Shown here: positions 1-10,850 of the stretch, piece by piece
How positions within the stretch are numbered: position 1 is the stretch's first letter
Layout: every line of letters begins with the position of its first letter
Assembly (NCBI GenBank): GCA_030544235.1
Contig: CM060484.1
Location: 12,941,031 to 13,005,030, forward strand
Length of the DNA stretch: 64,000 nucleotides
Direction of reading: 5' to 3'
Source of the DNA: Lepturacanthus savala
Lineage: Eukaryota > Chordata > Actinopteri > Scombriformes > Trichiuridae
The notes under the pieces: model-generated
The model's input: the letters and a program-made list of their open reading frames with translations, nothing else
The model's database searches: none
Told to the model about the DNA's origin: nothing
Made by a program: the position numbers and the translations under genes

Positions 1-1080
1 GTTTTACAGTAGAAGTACTGTACTTCTCTTTACACTGTTGCCTTTCCATAAAATAAAAATCAATTAAATACAGACATTTCAGATTTTCTAAAGTAATACT
101 GGTGATTTTCTATTTTCTACAATACTTTGACTTCTGTGATTTATTGTAAAATAAAACAATCTACTGTAATAATTGTTTAAAGTAATGTTACTGCGTTTAA
201 CACCGTAAATAACTGCAGATTTTACAGCAGAGTTTTACAATAGGCCTATTTGAACTGATTATTAATGTAATTGTCAACAACTATAATTCCTCTTATGAAA
301 CATTTTTATTACATCAGATTTTCATAGAAACATACACACACAGGACATGTTTGTTAAAAGCTGTAAATCGGTACAACACTTTTCTATCCATAGATAGACT
401 AATAAACTATTATTACACACATAGACAAAAGAGGAATTATAATTATTGTGTGTGTGTGTGTGTATATGTGATTATTATTTAATATATGTCATAATATAGC
501 GTATAAATATTAAAGCGGAGGCTTAAATAAAGCGTGAACTCAGCTGTAGTGTCTGTCACATCCTGTGGTTTATTATAACCCTGTATTTTATTTTGAAAGT
601 GGTCTCAGCTGCCATATTTATAACTAAAATAAACAAACCGTCCTCATTCTTATCCAAAAAAGACACATGTTGGGCTGGATGGTTGCTAAAACAAATCAGA
701 TTTGTTGTTGTTTTTAAGTAGTAGGACATCATTTCCACTGCGTGCTAATTGTAGATTGGTTAATATTTGAATAAATCAAGTGTTAAGGAGACAAATCATC
801 AGCGTGTGGTCGGAAACATCTTTCCTCCTCTGGTACTCGAGCTGTGCAGTTTGTTCATGATGAAGCCGTTTCCTCTAAAACAAACACATCACTGTGCAGA
901 GGCCACATTTAAAGGCTGCTTTGTGTCAGAACTGATTTTAAGAACATGTTGCGAAAACTCAAGTTTTACAGCCGGGAAACACTGAGATCACAGTGAATTC
1001 CTTCTTTAATTGTTATAACCTGTAAATGGTTCCTTCAATCAATCACCCTCACTGTAAACACTGTAAACAACAGTCCAAAA

Positions 1081-1998
1081 ACACAAAAATATTCAGTTTA
1101 TTATGAGGAAAAAAAAGAAAAGGCTGCAAATCCGAGACATCAAATTTCACATTTTTTGTGTAAAAATGACTGAAAGTAGAAAATGATTTCTCTGTTAATC
1201 AATTATTTGATTAATCAATGAATCATTTCAGCTCTAGCCTGCAATTCTGTCTTTAAATTACTGTCCTTGTAGATCAGATTATCTCAATTTATTCATTAAT
1301 ACATTTAAAATAATCTCAAACGCATGTTCAATCATTGTATTTCTGTGTAAAGTGTTGTTTTTATTTAATCGAGTGAAGTTATGTCAAATATTAATATGTT
1401 GTCGCAGTAACATTTTTTATTCTTTGCATCCAAAGTGACATCTTCAGAGGTTTTGTTTTTTCCAGCCAACAGTATAATAATCTGTAATATTCAGTTTTAA
1501 TGGGAGGAAGTGGAGAAAAGCTACAAATGTGAGACATTAAAGAAGCTGAAAATAGACCGAAACTATTGATTTCTGATGATTTAACGAATCATTTCACCTG
1601 TGTCCTCCTCTAACTGAATATTTAAATTACCCTTCATGAATATTAAATATTCTTGCTGCAAACTGTTTACTCATATTATCAGAGTGGTAACAGATCTGTG
1701 TAGTATAGAGCCTACTGGTTTTCATTTAATGTTTTTATTGTGATATTAAATCTATAACCTAAGTCATTCTGATGAGTTGATGTCATCATTAAAATATCCT
1801 GTGGGAGTCCAGAGTGACGTCTTCAGACCGAAAAACAGTCCCAAAAAAAAAAGAGTATGGTTTATTATAAGAAGAAAACAGAGAAAAGATGCAAATCTGA
1901 GACACTGGTAAAGATGAATTTCATCAGGCTTTAAAGATGAAAATAATTTCTCTGTCAATCGGCTACTTGATAAATGATCTAATGTCTTCAGCTCTAAC
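1081..1998 (+). repeat. Three diverged copies of a dispersed teleost repeat
   Basis: Segments at about 1081-1240, 1483-1600 and 1838-1998 share the order 'TTCAGTTTA...GAGAAAAG.TGCAAAT..GAGAC...', then 'ATTTCTCTGT.AATC' and an end near 'TTTCAGCTCTA'. Reverse-orientation copies occur at 22.2, 38.5, 56.8 and 60.4 kb, where the end reads 'GCTGCAACGATTAATCGATTAA'-like. It is a non-coding element common in fish genomes. I do not assign it to a named family. Confidence 0.55.
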
Positions 1999-2760
1999 TT
2001 TTCTGTCCTCGGATCCAAATATAATCTGAGCAGGACTCGGATCCTCATAATGCACCATTTATAGATACAGACAGGAGAGATTTATGTTTCTGACTGTGTT
2101 TCTGTTCAGTGACGTTTGTGATGTTTAAAGTTAGATGTGAATATATATAATATAATAAAATTAATTCTTCTTCATTGTATCATTAGAACGTCTTGGTTTT
2201 CCTTTGATTTTTCAGGATAATAAGGTGTGTCCTTGTCTCCTGTTTGAAGGTTGTGCGGAGGAGACGTTGAAGTCGTGAAGGATCTGAAGTGTTTTGACAT
2301 CAGAAACCTGCGGAGGCTTTTATGTTTGGAAGCAGCAGCTGCAGCCTGGAAACACGCTCGTTCCTCAGGTTTGGATTTTTCTATAAACGTCACCTCCCTG
2401 CAGATGTGGTTTTCCGACCCGTTTCTTCAAAGCTGACTCGCGAACCTCCGAAGTTTGTCGAGCTTCAGGTTTAAAAATCGTTCCTGGAAGGCCGGAGGAG
2501 CTCAAACTCTGCTCTCTCTCTCTCAGCAGTAGGCCTTATTTTCCCCCCCTCAGTTGACATTTTGACCCGAAGCACGAATTTAAATTCATGACGGCCGCAT
2601 CCCGTTTATTGTGTCCAGATCCCCGCTGCTGGAGGACGGTACGGAGCCGTCCTCAGGTCACGATAGAAGCTTTATTTAATCAGGTCATGTGGCTGAGATC
2701 AGAACTTCTCGTGCAAATTGTTTTCTGCGTCGTATCATCTCTGCTTTTGTTCATCTTCTC

Positions 2761-3310
2761 AGGACCTCTGTGATTAACCTTGCGGCCCCTTTGTGGGGTC
2801 CTGCCCCTCAGTTTGGGAACCGCTGACACCACACCTCTGCTGTTTTCTGCTTTATCTTTGAGGCTTTAATGAAGATGAGTTTATAATCTGATTACACATC
2901 AAATAATGATCGTTTCCTTAATCAATGAATTGTTTTTGAATTAAATGTAAAAAAAAAAAGAAGGAAAATTGTCTATTTGATGCCAAATATCCAAAACACA
3001 CACAGAAAATCAGTTAATAAAGATATAAAACACTTAACTGAACACTCAATTATTAAAACAACTCATTATTTTTATGTCAATCTGTCAATCAATTAATCAG
3101 TTAATCATTCCATTTATTTAGATTGATTCTATGCTTGTGAATTTGAATCTCAACAGCACCAAGTGTCTTCCAGCTGTTCCAGCTGTGGTGTTTAGCGCTG
3201 AATCTTTTCACCGACATCCTCATTGCGACGGAGCGGTTCTCAACCTGAGGGGCAGGACCCCACGAAGAGGTCACCAGATAAATCTCAGGGGGTCGCGAGA
3301 TGACGATGAT
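2761..3310. repeat. Inverted pair of 'GGTTCTCAA..TG' hAT-like ends
   Basis: The segment at 2765-2826, read on the minus strand, begins GCGGTTCCCAAACTGAGGGG and continues with CAGGACCCCAC. The plus-strand segment at 3228-3300 begins GCGGTTCTCAACCTGAGGGG and continues the same way. They are opposite-orientation copies of a non-autonomous DNA transposon end of the 'CAGTGGTTCTCAA' type, about 400 bases apart. Confidence 0.5.
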
Positions 3311-4659
3311 GAACATGATAACGTTTCCTGCAGAGTTTGCGCTCCGGTTCAATCCGAATGGATCCAGCAACCCAGGGAGGCGGGAACGTCGGGAAAATCC
3401 GTCCTGAACGTTTCCAGCTGCAGCTGCTGCTTCCACAAACTCGCTGCAGGTTTTAAAAAGTCAAAACACACTTTAGATTCTTCACAATTTCAAATGTCTC
3501 CTCCACACAACCTCCAACATTTGTTTTTCTCTTTGCATCAAACGCCATAATGTTCAATATATTAAATCTAAAAGGAAAAACAAATTATTCTTATTATCTC
3601 TGCTGGTTTTGGCCTCATCGTGGGTGAAAAAGCATTTTATTTGTTAAAATGTGAATTATTTTAATAATGAAATAAAAATGAGTCAAAGTAGATTTAACAC
3701 AAACAAAAATCTGAAAAAAAACAGTAAAAATCTTGGAAGTTGGAGGTTTTGTCATATGCTTTTCTTTAATTTAAAAAGAAAATGCTTTTATTTTTACATA
3801 TAGACTATTTTGAATTTTACAGTTACTAAATATTATTTTCCCAAAATACCAAAAAAGCTCATTAAACATACAAAATTGTAGTTTTGGTTTACAGCTGTAA
3901 AAAAGAAAGATTTGTTATAAATGTTTAAAATACCCTAAATAAAAACTGTCCATAATGGAAATGTGATTGTTTAGGGTTTGTGTTGCTGGAGCTTGTTCAT
4001 AACAAAAGAGTTAATCAAACTAAATGAATTATTAATATGATGTGTCCTGTTATTATTAGTAATAGTGTATTATGTTAATTAAAGCAGCTGTGAGGCAAAA
4101 CAACGTGTAAATAGTAGGAGAATTAAAAAGTTATAGTCATTATTATAAACGATGATAATAATGTTATAACCAGATATAACCATTAAACAGCGGTGAGACG
4201 ATGTGATGAAGCCGACAGAAGCTGCTGCTGCTCGGATTAATCCGCTGCTAAAACCCTCATATCTAAGAAAATGTACTCCTTTTTTCGCACTTTTTTTTTC
4301 CTTCATATCCCCTTTTGTGTGTGTTTTTTTTTCTATTATTTTTCCTCTCTGGCTCTCAGCCGGGACTTTATGATCAGACACACGTCACACGAGTCACATC
4401 TGGATCCACATGTGATGAATTGAATATCAGCGGCTCGTCGCTTCACTGCTTTTTTCAATCTGAGAAGAAGCGTGAAGCTTCACGCTGAACACAGTTTTTT
4501 TTTTTCCTCCTCCCTCAACTATGAAAAAAAAAATATATTAAAAAAAAAATTCAAAAACGATAAATCAGTTGTTTCTTGAAGTGTCTCAACATCCTCTCGT
4601 TTCCTCCTTAAAAATGAGTTGATTCTGTTTTATTTCCCGTTTCAAAACTGACTCGATAA

Positions 4660-4875
4660 AAATGTTTAAAAGTGTGAAAACTCTAAAATCAAATAACACA
4701 ATAAGTTATGCTATACTAATAATAATTTACCCGCAGCAGCTTTGCAGCAGAAACAGAATATTAATTAGAGGGTAAATTGGCTGTTTGTCATTAATCCATT
4801 AATCAGTTCCGTTATTAATCAATTAAAACTCGTGTGTTAATTAACATCTCGCCGGTGAAAAAAACAGCAAACATT
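4660..4875. promoter_or_regulatory. Cluster of homeodomain-type TAAT sites 3' of nkx6.1
   Basis: The stretch packs many TAAT cores, including ATTAATTAG near 4761, TTAATCCATTAATC near 4792 and the palindrome GTTAATTAAC near 4836. Non-AT-rich words such as 'CATCTCGCCGGTG' sit between them. NKX6 proteins are known to bind TTAATTA-like sites, so a cis-regulatory element of nkx6.1 is possible. AT-rich background alone could produce some of these sites. Confidence 0.3.
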
Positions 4876-5163
4876 TGAGTTTTTATTAAATAAAAGTGCA
4901 TTACATGAACCTGCGATGATACACAACTGCGCAGGCGTCAGTCACAACGTAAAACATATAAATAAAGGTTCCGCAGCCAGTCAATCGGGTGCGCCACAGG
5001 TGCACAGGTGTGTATGTGTGTGTGTGTGCGTGCGTGCGTGCGCGCGCGCACAGGCGGTGGTGTGTTCAAAGAGCTCCTCAAAATCTGATAAGTGAGTCAA
5101 GAAGCCTTCACGGACCTTCTGGAGGCGTTGTGATTATTATTATTATTAATATTAATATTATTA

Positions 5164-5169
5164 TTTATT
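5164..5169 (-). other. nkx6.1: Candidate poly(A) signal of nkx6.1
   Basis: TTTATT on the plus strand reads AATAAA on the minus strand, 400 bases after the nkx6.1 stop codon. The region is T-rich and other candidates exist further on (near 4880), so the choice is tentative. Confidence 0.35.
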
Positions 5170-5568
5170 TTTTTTAGGAAAGAAACGAAATAAAAAGTGA
5201 AATTTCAGCTTAGCGTCTTTACAAAAAAAATGGTTTTTTTTTAGTTTTTTGTTCTTTTTTTTTTTTTTTACACATAAATTATTCACAGCAGGATAATTTC
5301 TATTGGATACAACTCACGTTTTTTTTCTATTTACAAGTAAGTGTCGTCTTCTCTGGCGGAACGAGTCCGGGGGATTTGGGGCCATAAAACGATCTTATTT
5401 CCTGTCCGGACTTCGTGCAAAAAAAAAAAAAAAAATAGTTCTAAAAATGGAGAGTAGGGGAAAAAAAGAAGTGAAGCTTGCAAGACTCCCGAGAGTTCTT
5501 CCTGTGTTTCAATTTCTTTTTCTTTTCCCCACAAAAAAAAAGCAACAACAAAATAGGAAGGCGGAGTT

Positions 5569-7444
5569 TTAGGAGCTGTCGTTCTCCGACGTGTGCAGCA
5601 GCAGCGCGGAGCCCGGTTTGTGCTTCTTCAGCAGCTGTGTGATCTTCTCGTCGTCCGAGTTCGGGTCCAGAGGTTTGTTGTAGTCGTCGTCTTCGTCCTC
5701 GTTGTCCGAGGTCCCCTTCAGCCGCTCCGTCTCCGAGTCCTGCTTCTTCTTGGCGGTGGCCATCTCCGCCGCGTGCTTTTTCCTCCATTTAGTCCTCCTG
5801 TTCTGGAACCACACCTGAAACACACACACAAGCACAACTGTTGGCACGTTTTTATTTTTTTTTTTAGGGGGGAACCGACGAGTCTGCAGGTGCGCAACCT
5901 GTCACTAATACAACATAATGATCCTGTGCTATAAAATAAGAATAAAGTTCAGAACGTTTCATGCAAAACGATGCAAAAATCAGTCAAACGCAATAAATAA
6001 GCTGCAATAATTATCGAGTAATCCTAAGTAATTTGTTCACGTTTTATCAAATTCGTGCAAAACAAAAAAAAAATGCAAAGGGAAAAACATGAAAAGATGC
6101 TAGAAATAAGCACGACGCGTCATGATGAAGCTCGTGACCTTTACGATAGAAAGGCCTCGCGCATTAAATGTTAATGCTTCTTTTTATTTTGATTAAAATG
6201 AGTTAAATGTGAGCAAATGTCGGTGATCTTAATTGATTCGTCAATTAGGAGAGTTTTAAACCGAGATGGGAATGAATTAAAAAAAAAAAATCCAATTAGG
6301 ACAAATGAAGCTGTTCGTCCTCAAATCGCGTAAAAAACGTCGTTTTTGGTTTTTTTGTTTGCTTGTTTATTTTTTAGGGTGTGGGCTCCGTTACCTTGAC
6401 CTGGCTCTCCGTCATTCCCAGAGAATAAGCGAGCCGAGCTCTCTCCGGCCCCGCCAGATATTTAGTCTGTTCAAAAGTCTTTTCCAGAGCAAAGATCTGC
6501 TGCCCAGAGAACGTGGGTCGCGTGTGTTTCCTTTTCCCGTCTTTGTCCAGTAACACGGAGTTCTGATCTGAAACCAGCAACACAATAAAAAAAATTAGAA
6601 TTAAAAAAAAAAAAAACATAAAAGAAAGATGCAGTCAGCGAAAATAGAAAGCGGCCTCATTTATAGGCCAGCTAATCAGTTATTATTATTTGTAGTAGTA
6701 GTAGTAGTAATAAATCCTTGTGAATTAATAATAGACTAATAATAATTATTATTATTATTATTTTACTGCCATAATTCAGAAAGTTGACTGATCCTCTATC
6801 GCATTATTCTTTAATAATATTTGTATAATTTTATTTTTTGATTTTTTTTGTTTTTTTATTTTGGCTATGGCCCGCACACACTTACGGGAACACGCAAATC
6901 TGGCGTCCCTCCAGTGCGGGCTCTGCATGACCCCCGGCCAGAAGATCGGCGTCCTGCCCGGCAGGTCCGCCAGGGGCTTCGGGTACCGGGCCACCGCCAC
7001 CGCCGCCGCGCCGGGGCTGAAGTAGAGTCCGGGCGGCGGCGGCGGGCTCAGGCTGCTGAACCGCGGCAGCCCCGACAGGAGCCCCGCGGAGGAGGAGGCG
7101 GCGGCGGCGGCCACCGCGGCCGTGGCCCCGGAGCTGGACGCCACGGGCCGGTTCAGGATGTCGTTTATTCCGTGCGGGGTCGCCGAGGAGCACAGGTGCG
7201 GCGAGATGAGGCCCGAGGAGAGCCCCGCGGACGACTTGATCCCCGGGGAGGACACGGCCATGCCGCCCGGGTTCGGGGACGTGGTGGCCGGGGAGGTGGA
7301 GGAGTTGGGGCCGCTGGAGGAGAGCGGGTACGCCGGGTACAGCGGGGTCTTCATCTCGGTCATGCTGTGCAGAGCTGCGAGCGGAGGGGTGCTGAGGAGG
7401 AAGGCGCTCTGTCGGGACCCGTCCATCGGACCCACGGCTAACAT
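5569..7444 (-). CDS. nkx6.1: NK6 homeobox transcription factor Nkx6.1
   Basis: Homeodomain repressor of pancreatic beta-cell and ventral neural tube fate; acts in the nucleus. Three coding exons: 6886-7444, 6395-6567 and 5569-5814. Donors GTAAGT and GTAACG and acceptors ending TTTCAG join in frame to give 325 residues. The N-terminus MLAVGPMDG and the eh1-like repressor motif FLLSTPPLAALH (residues 15-26) are typical of Nkx6.1. Further on come an ATPHGINDIL block, an alanine/serine-rich run, GLPRFSSLSPPPPPGLYFSP, and GRTPIFWPGVMQSP, which are family signatures. The homeodomain spans about residues 199-258, with WFQNRR (Trp246, Asn249) at the start of exon 3. The acidic C-terminal tail carries DNEDEDDD and LDPNSDDEKI. 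It differs from Nkx6.2, whose N-terminus and tail are different. Both introns are short (318 and 580 bases). Exon 1 is strongly GC-rich compared with its surroundings. Confidence 0.97.
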
Positions 7445-7870
7445 AACCGCCTCCCCCTCTCTGCGGGAGACCCTGCGGGGCTTGGAGCGCTGCCTCTCCG
7501 GGGTCGTTCGGGGCCCTTACAGTCCGCACTAGAACCGGCAGCTGCACGCGGACACCCGCAGCTCAAAGCCCATCTCAGCCCGCTCCGACGGGGAATCCGA
7601 ACTCTTCAGCCCGCGAGGAAAGCGCCAAAGAGCCGCGCGCGGTCCCGCATCAGAACCCGCAGCGTGAGACGCCGGTGGTGTGCGCAGGAGCAGAAGTTGT
7701 GTGAGATAATAAAACATGATCATCTGTCCTGCTGTCTATCAGCTCAAAGTCCAAACTTTGAGAGCAGAAAACGGAGCGCGGAGGGCGCGAGGCTCCGCGC
7801 GGATTGGCTACGCGGGCGGTGACGTAGAGCGTCTGGATTTCGGGGAGGCTCCTGATTGGCTGAGAGCCGG
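7445..7870 (-). promoter_or_regulatory. nkx6.1: 5' leader and proximal promoter region of nkx6.1
   Basis: A GC/CpG-rich stretch just upstream of the nkx6.1 start. On the minus strand two CCAAT boxes are seen at 7803-7807 and 7855-7859, and a CRE-like TGACGTA core lies between them at 7820-7826. I found no convincing TATA box at a sensible distance, so the transcription start is not fixed. Confidence 0.5.
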
Positions 7871-9786
7871 ACGAGACACCCTCAGAGGAGGAAAAACGGA
7901 TATAAGAGTTTTTATTTTTAATGAGCTTTGGAGTTTAGAGAATAAAGTGTTTTTTTTAAGTTTTTATCAGAATAAAACACATATATTTGAACCAATAACA
8001 TACATTTTATTTCAGTAAGGAGATCTGATCTGTTTTTTAAAAAAAGAGAGAAGCAGGCAGTCAAATATCACACAGGACTTTAGTAGAATCGACTCAGATT
8101 TGTCATTAACTTCTGTTAAATATTTACACCTAAAATAACCACTATGCATCTTATATTTGATTATATGTGACCATTTTAACTCCATTTAAGCTAAAACTGT
8201 CTGATTATTTATTCATTTTAAAAGCATTTCTGCATGCAATGTTTAAGAGATTAAAAGTTCTTTTAGTAGTTTGAAGAAAACAATGGGAAGTTAATTTCAT
8301 GTTAAAATAACCCGTGTGTGTTTATTTTCACAACAATAAAAACAACACAAACCATGGTTATTGATTTTAGTCTCATGAACACTGGATCAATAATGAGCTC
8401 AATATGTTGTATATTATCTTTGGAGTGATGCTACAGGAAAACAACGCAGCAATTAAAGCTGAAAAAAGAATCTTCAAGATTAAGAAAATATTAATTAAAA
8501 CAAATTTCATCTGATTTTAGAATTAAAATACCCAGCTGAGCAGTTCAGGAACATGTGATATTTAGCCAGGAGTATTTGTATTTGTTGAATTAACCTAAAA
8601 CTTACAATTTTAAGGTTTCACACACATTTTTAAATTGAAACTACACATTTTATTTAGTAACTAGGTTGTTTTGACTCAAGTTCACCTTATTTGAGCCATT
8701 TAAATTAAATAAAACAATATTTATGAGCTGCTATAATCTACTGCAGCTTGCATGTTTATTATTGTAGTCTTAAATGTTAAGCATTAAGCAGGGTTCTAAG
8801 GGGAACACCTATTTTCTTGCAATCTGGTGAATTTCTATGTGACAATTTATGGTGAGATGTTTTTATTTATATATAGGAAAACACACATTTCATGCATCAA
8901 TTCAAAAGATAATACAGTCAGGCTGTAATTCTGTGTTTTCAAATATTTATCCTCCTGTAGAACAAGTTTTCTTGGGTAATACGATTCCTGCTGAGTCAAC
9001 ACCACACATAAAGGCAGGATTTACCTTTTTAACTTTTCAAAATAAAAGTCCTCTGCCTCCTTCATGCTTTCATGCACAGGTTTTAAATACTGAAATCGCT
9101 TCAGCAGTGCAGGAGAATATCTTTGAAACTCACTGAAAAAGGCCATATGGTCGAAAACATTCTGCGTATGCTCATCTAATTTTGAAATGGAGTAAAGAAG
9201 CATTTTGTATGACATTTAACCCGAGTGTGATCACTCTTTTCATTTTGATGATGAAATGATGATGATCTTTGAGTGTATCCAGAAGACCCGGCTCAGTGGT
9301 GACCGTGTAAGAAGAAATATTGAAATCTAGGCCTATTATTTATACAACTAACAAGACATTTGTGCAGTTTTAAGGTCAAACCTGAGTAAAGATATTCAGG
9401 ATCAGGTTTCCTCTGCATTAAAAAAAATGTTAATAGCTTTGTTTAACTCATTGGTTGTAAAGTTGGGTTTTATCAAACTGAAAAACAGGTTTGTATTATT
9501 TCATCTTAATGATCTATTTATTGATCAGTGTATAAAATCTTCATGTGTACGAATTCTGCTCAATTGCTTTGCCACAAACACAAACATGTTGAGTTTATTA
9601 TCATAGAAAACTGGAAAATTAGCAAATATTCATATGTTTCTTGGTGGAATCATTCGCTTAATTTTAGTCTTATTTACACTTATTTTGAAATCAAACCCCA
9701 GAAAAGAACAAAAGGAAGCTGTTTCTGGACACACGTCTCCTATTGGCAGTTTTATAAATGATAAAAAAAAATGCACTAAAGTCACC

Positions 9787-10133
9787 AGGGGCCTATTTTT
9801 ACATTTTTATAGTATAATTTTCTCGGTCTATTTATGAAAATTAGCATGATTTTATGGCCGAAAAGCACTAATTTCGACCTGTAGCAGCAATGCAGTCTGC
9901 CTTCTAACACAATCATTCTAAGAAACCCTGTCCCCCACTCTGTTGTGATTGGTCCGTGCCTTTGAAAAGGCCCCGCCCCTCCTGGAGCTCCTCCCAACAG
10001 GAGCCATTTCTAAATGGCTTGTGTTCAGCCAGGTTTCTGCATCACTGCAGAGGAGATTCGACCACAACACGAGTAGATGGCCTCATACATCAGAGATCTC
10101 AGTATTTATTGTTTTTTATAATAATGCCCCTTT
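9787..10133. mobile_element. Non-autonomous inverted-repeat element, AGGGGCC family
   Basis: The ends read AGGGGCCTATTTTTA on the left and AATAATGCCCCT on the right, inverted relative to each other. The interior contains GTAGCAGCAATGCAGTCTGC. The same interior word in reverse recurs at 28.99, 35.70 and 38.07 kb inside matching elements, so this is one family. No coding capacity is present, as expected for a MITE. Confidence 0.6.
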
Positions 10134-10774
10134 AAATCAGGATGTTTCCACCACTGCAGCTGTTCCTGAGGTAAAAGTAAACATGTGAACACACCTGCAT
10201 GTATGTAACTGACAATACATGCATGTAAGAACACGTGTGTAAATGTTGTTTTCACAGTGTTTCACTAAAGTCCAACATGACGTCTGCAAATGTCTAATTT
10301 TATCCAAAAAGAAAAAAATTATGAAGTTCACTCACACATAGACTAAAGGCCCCAGGACATATTCATAGATAAGAAGCTGGAATTAGAGCATTTTGACTTT
10401 CTGATGAAAACAAGTTAAAATAATATATTATGATTCTGACATGAACATTTCAAAAGCAGCACAGCTCTGAGCTCATCAGGTCTTAAACTATTTAAAGAAA
10501 CATATTTAAGGTTCATCTGATTTCAGCCTTTTTGGTGGAAAGATGTGTGATCGTAATACATATTTAAACGGTTCTTTGAGAAGCTTTTTGATCATTTAAA
10601 CGAGCCTGAAAACAACAGGAGCTGATTCGTTATCAATTAAAGCTGATGAAGTGAAGCTTTAAATGACAAAACTGACTTTATAGAAGTCAGAGTTTAGTTT
10701 TAGCTTCTGGTTCAGTTTATAATGACAATAGTGGGTTATGTTTGGAAAAGTTCTGTTCTTTAGTAGAATATTAT

Positions 10775-10850
10775 AATAGATAATGAGGGGGAATAATTAA
10801 TTGGAGGCAAAACCACAGTGTTTTAGACACTGATTAATTATGAGTTTGGG
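10775..10850. promoter_or_regulatory. Paired ATTAATTA sites upstream of nkx6.1
   Basis: Two ATTAATTA palindromes, in AATAATTAATTGG and TGATTAATTATG, lie about 40 bases apart about 3.4 kb upstream of nkx6.1. GC-containing sequence (GGAGGCAAAACCACAG) separates them. The arrangement fits a homeodomain-bound, possibly autoregulatory, enhancer. This is inference only. Confidence 0.3.

Larger units (their letters stand above)
1..5160. other. AT-rich intergenic DNA 3' of nkx6.1
   Basis: I see no gene here. The open frames are short, lack splice context and resemble no family I know. The stretch holds a short (TG)n run near 447-463, three related dispersed-repeat copies at 1.08-2.0 kb, and a pair of inverted repeat ends at 2.76 and 3.23 kb. 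A cluster of TAATTA-type sites lies at 4.66-4.87 kb, and a mixed TG/CG run at about 5007-5050. Confidence 0.6.

Noticed and set aside
6848..7547. Long frames on both strands over nkx6.1 exon 1
   Set aside because: Shadows caused by the GC-rich exon. Only the frame with MLAVGPMDG is homologous to a known protein.
9021..9215. 64-residue minus-strand frame with ordinary composition
   Set aside because: It reads somewhat like a protein fragment, but I recognise no family, and no splice sites or neighbours support it.
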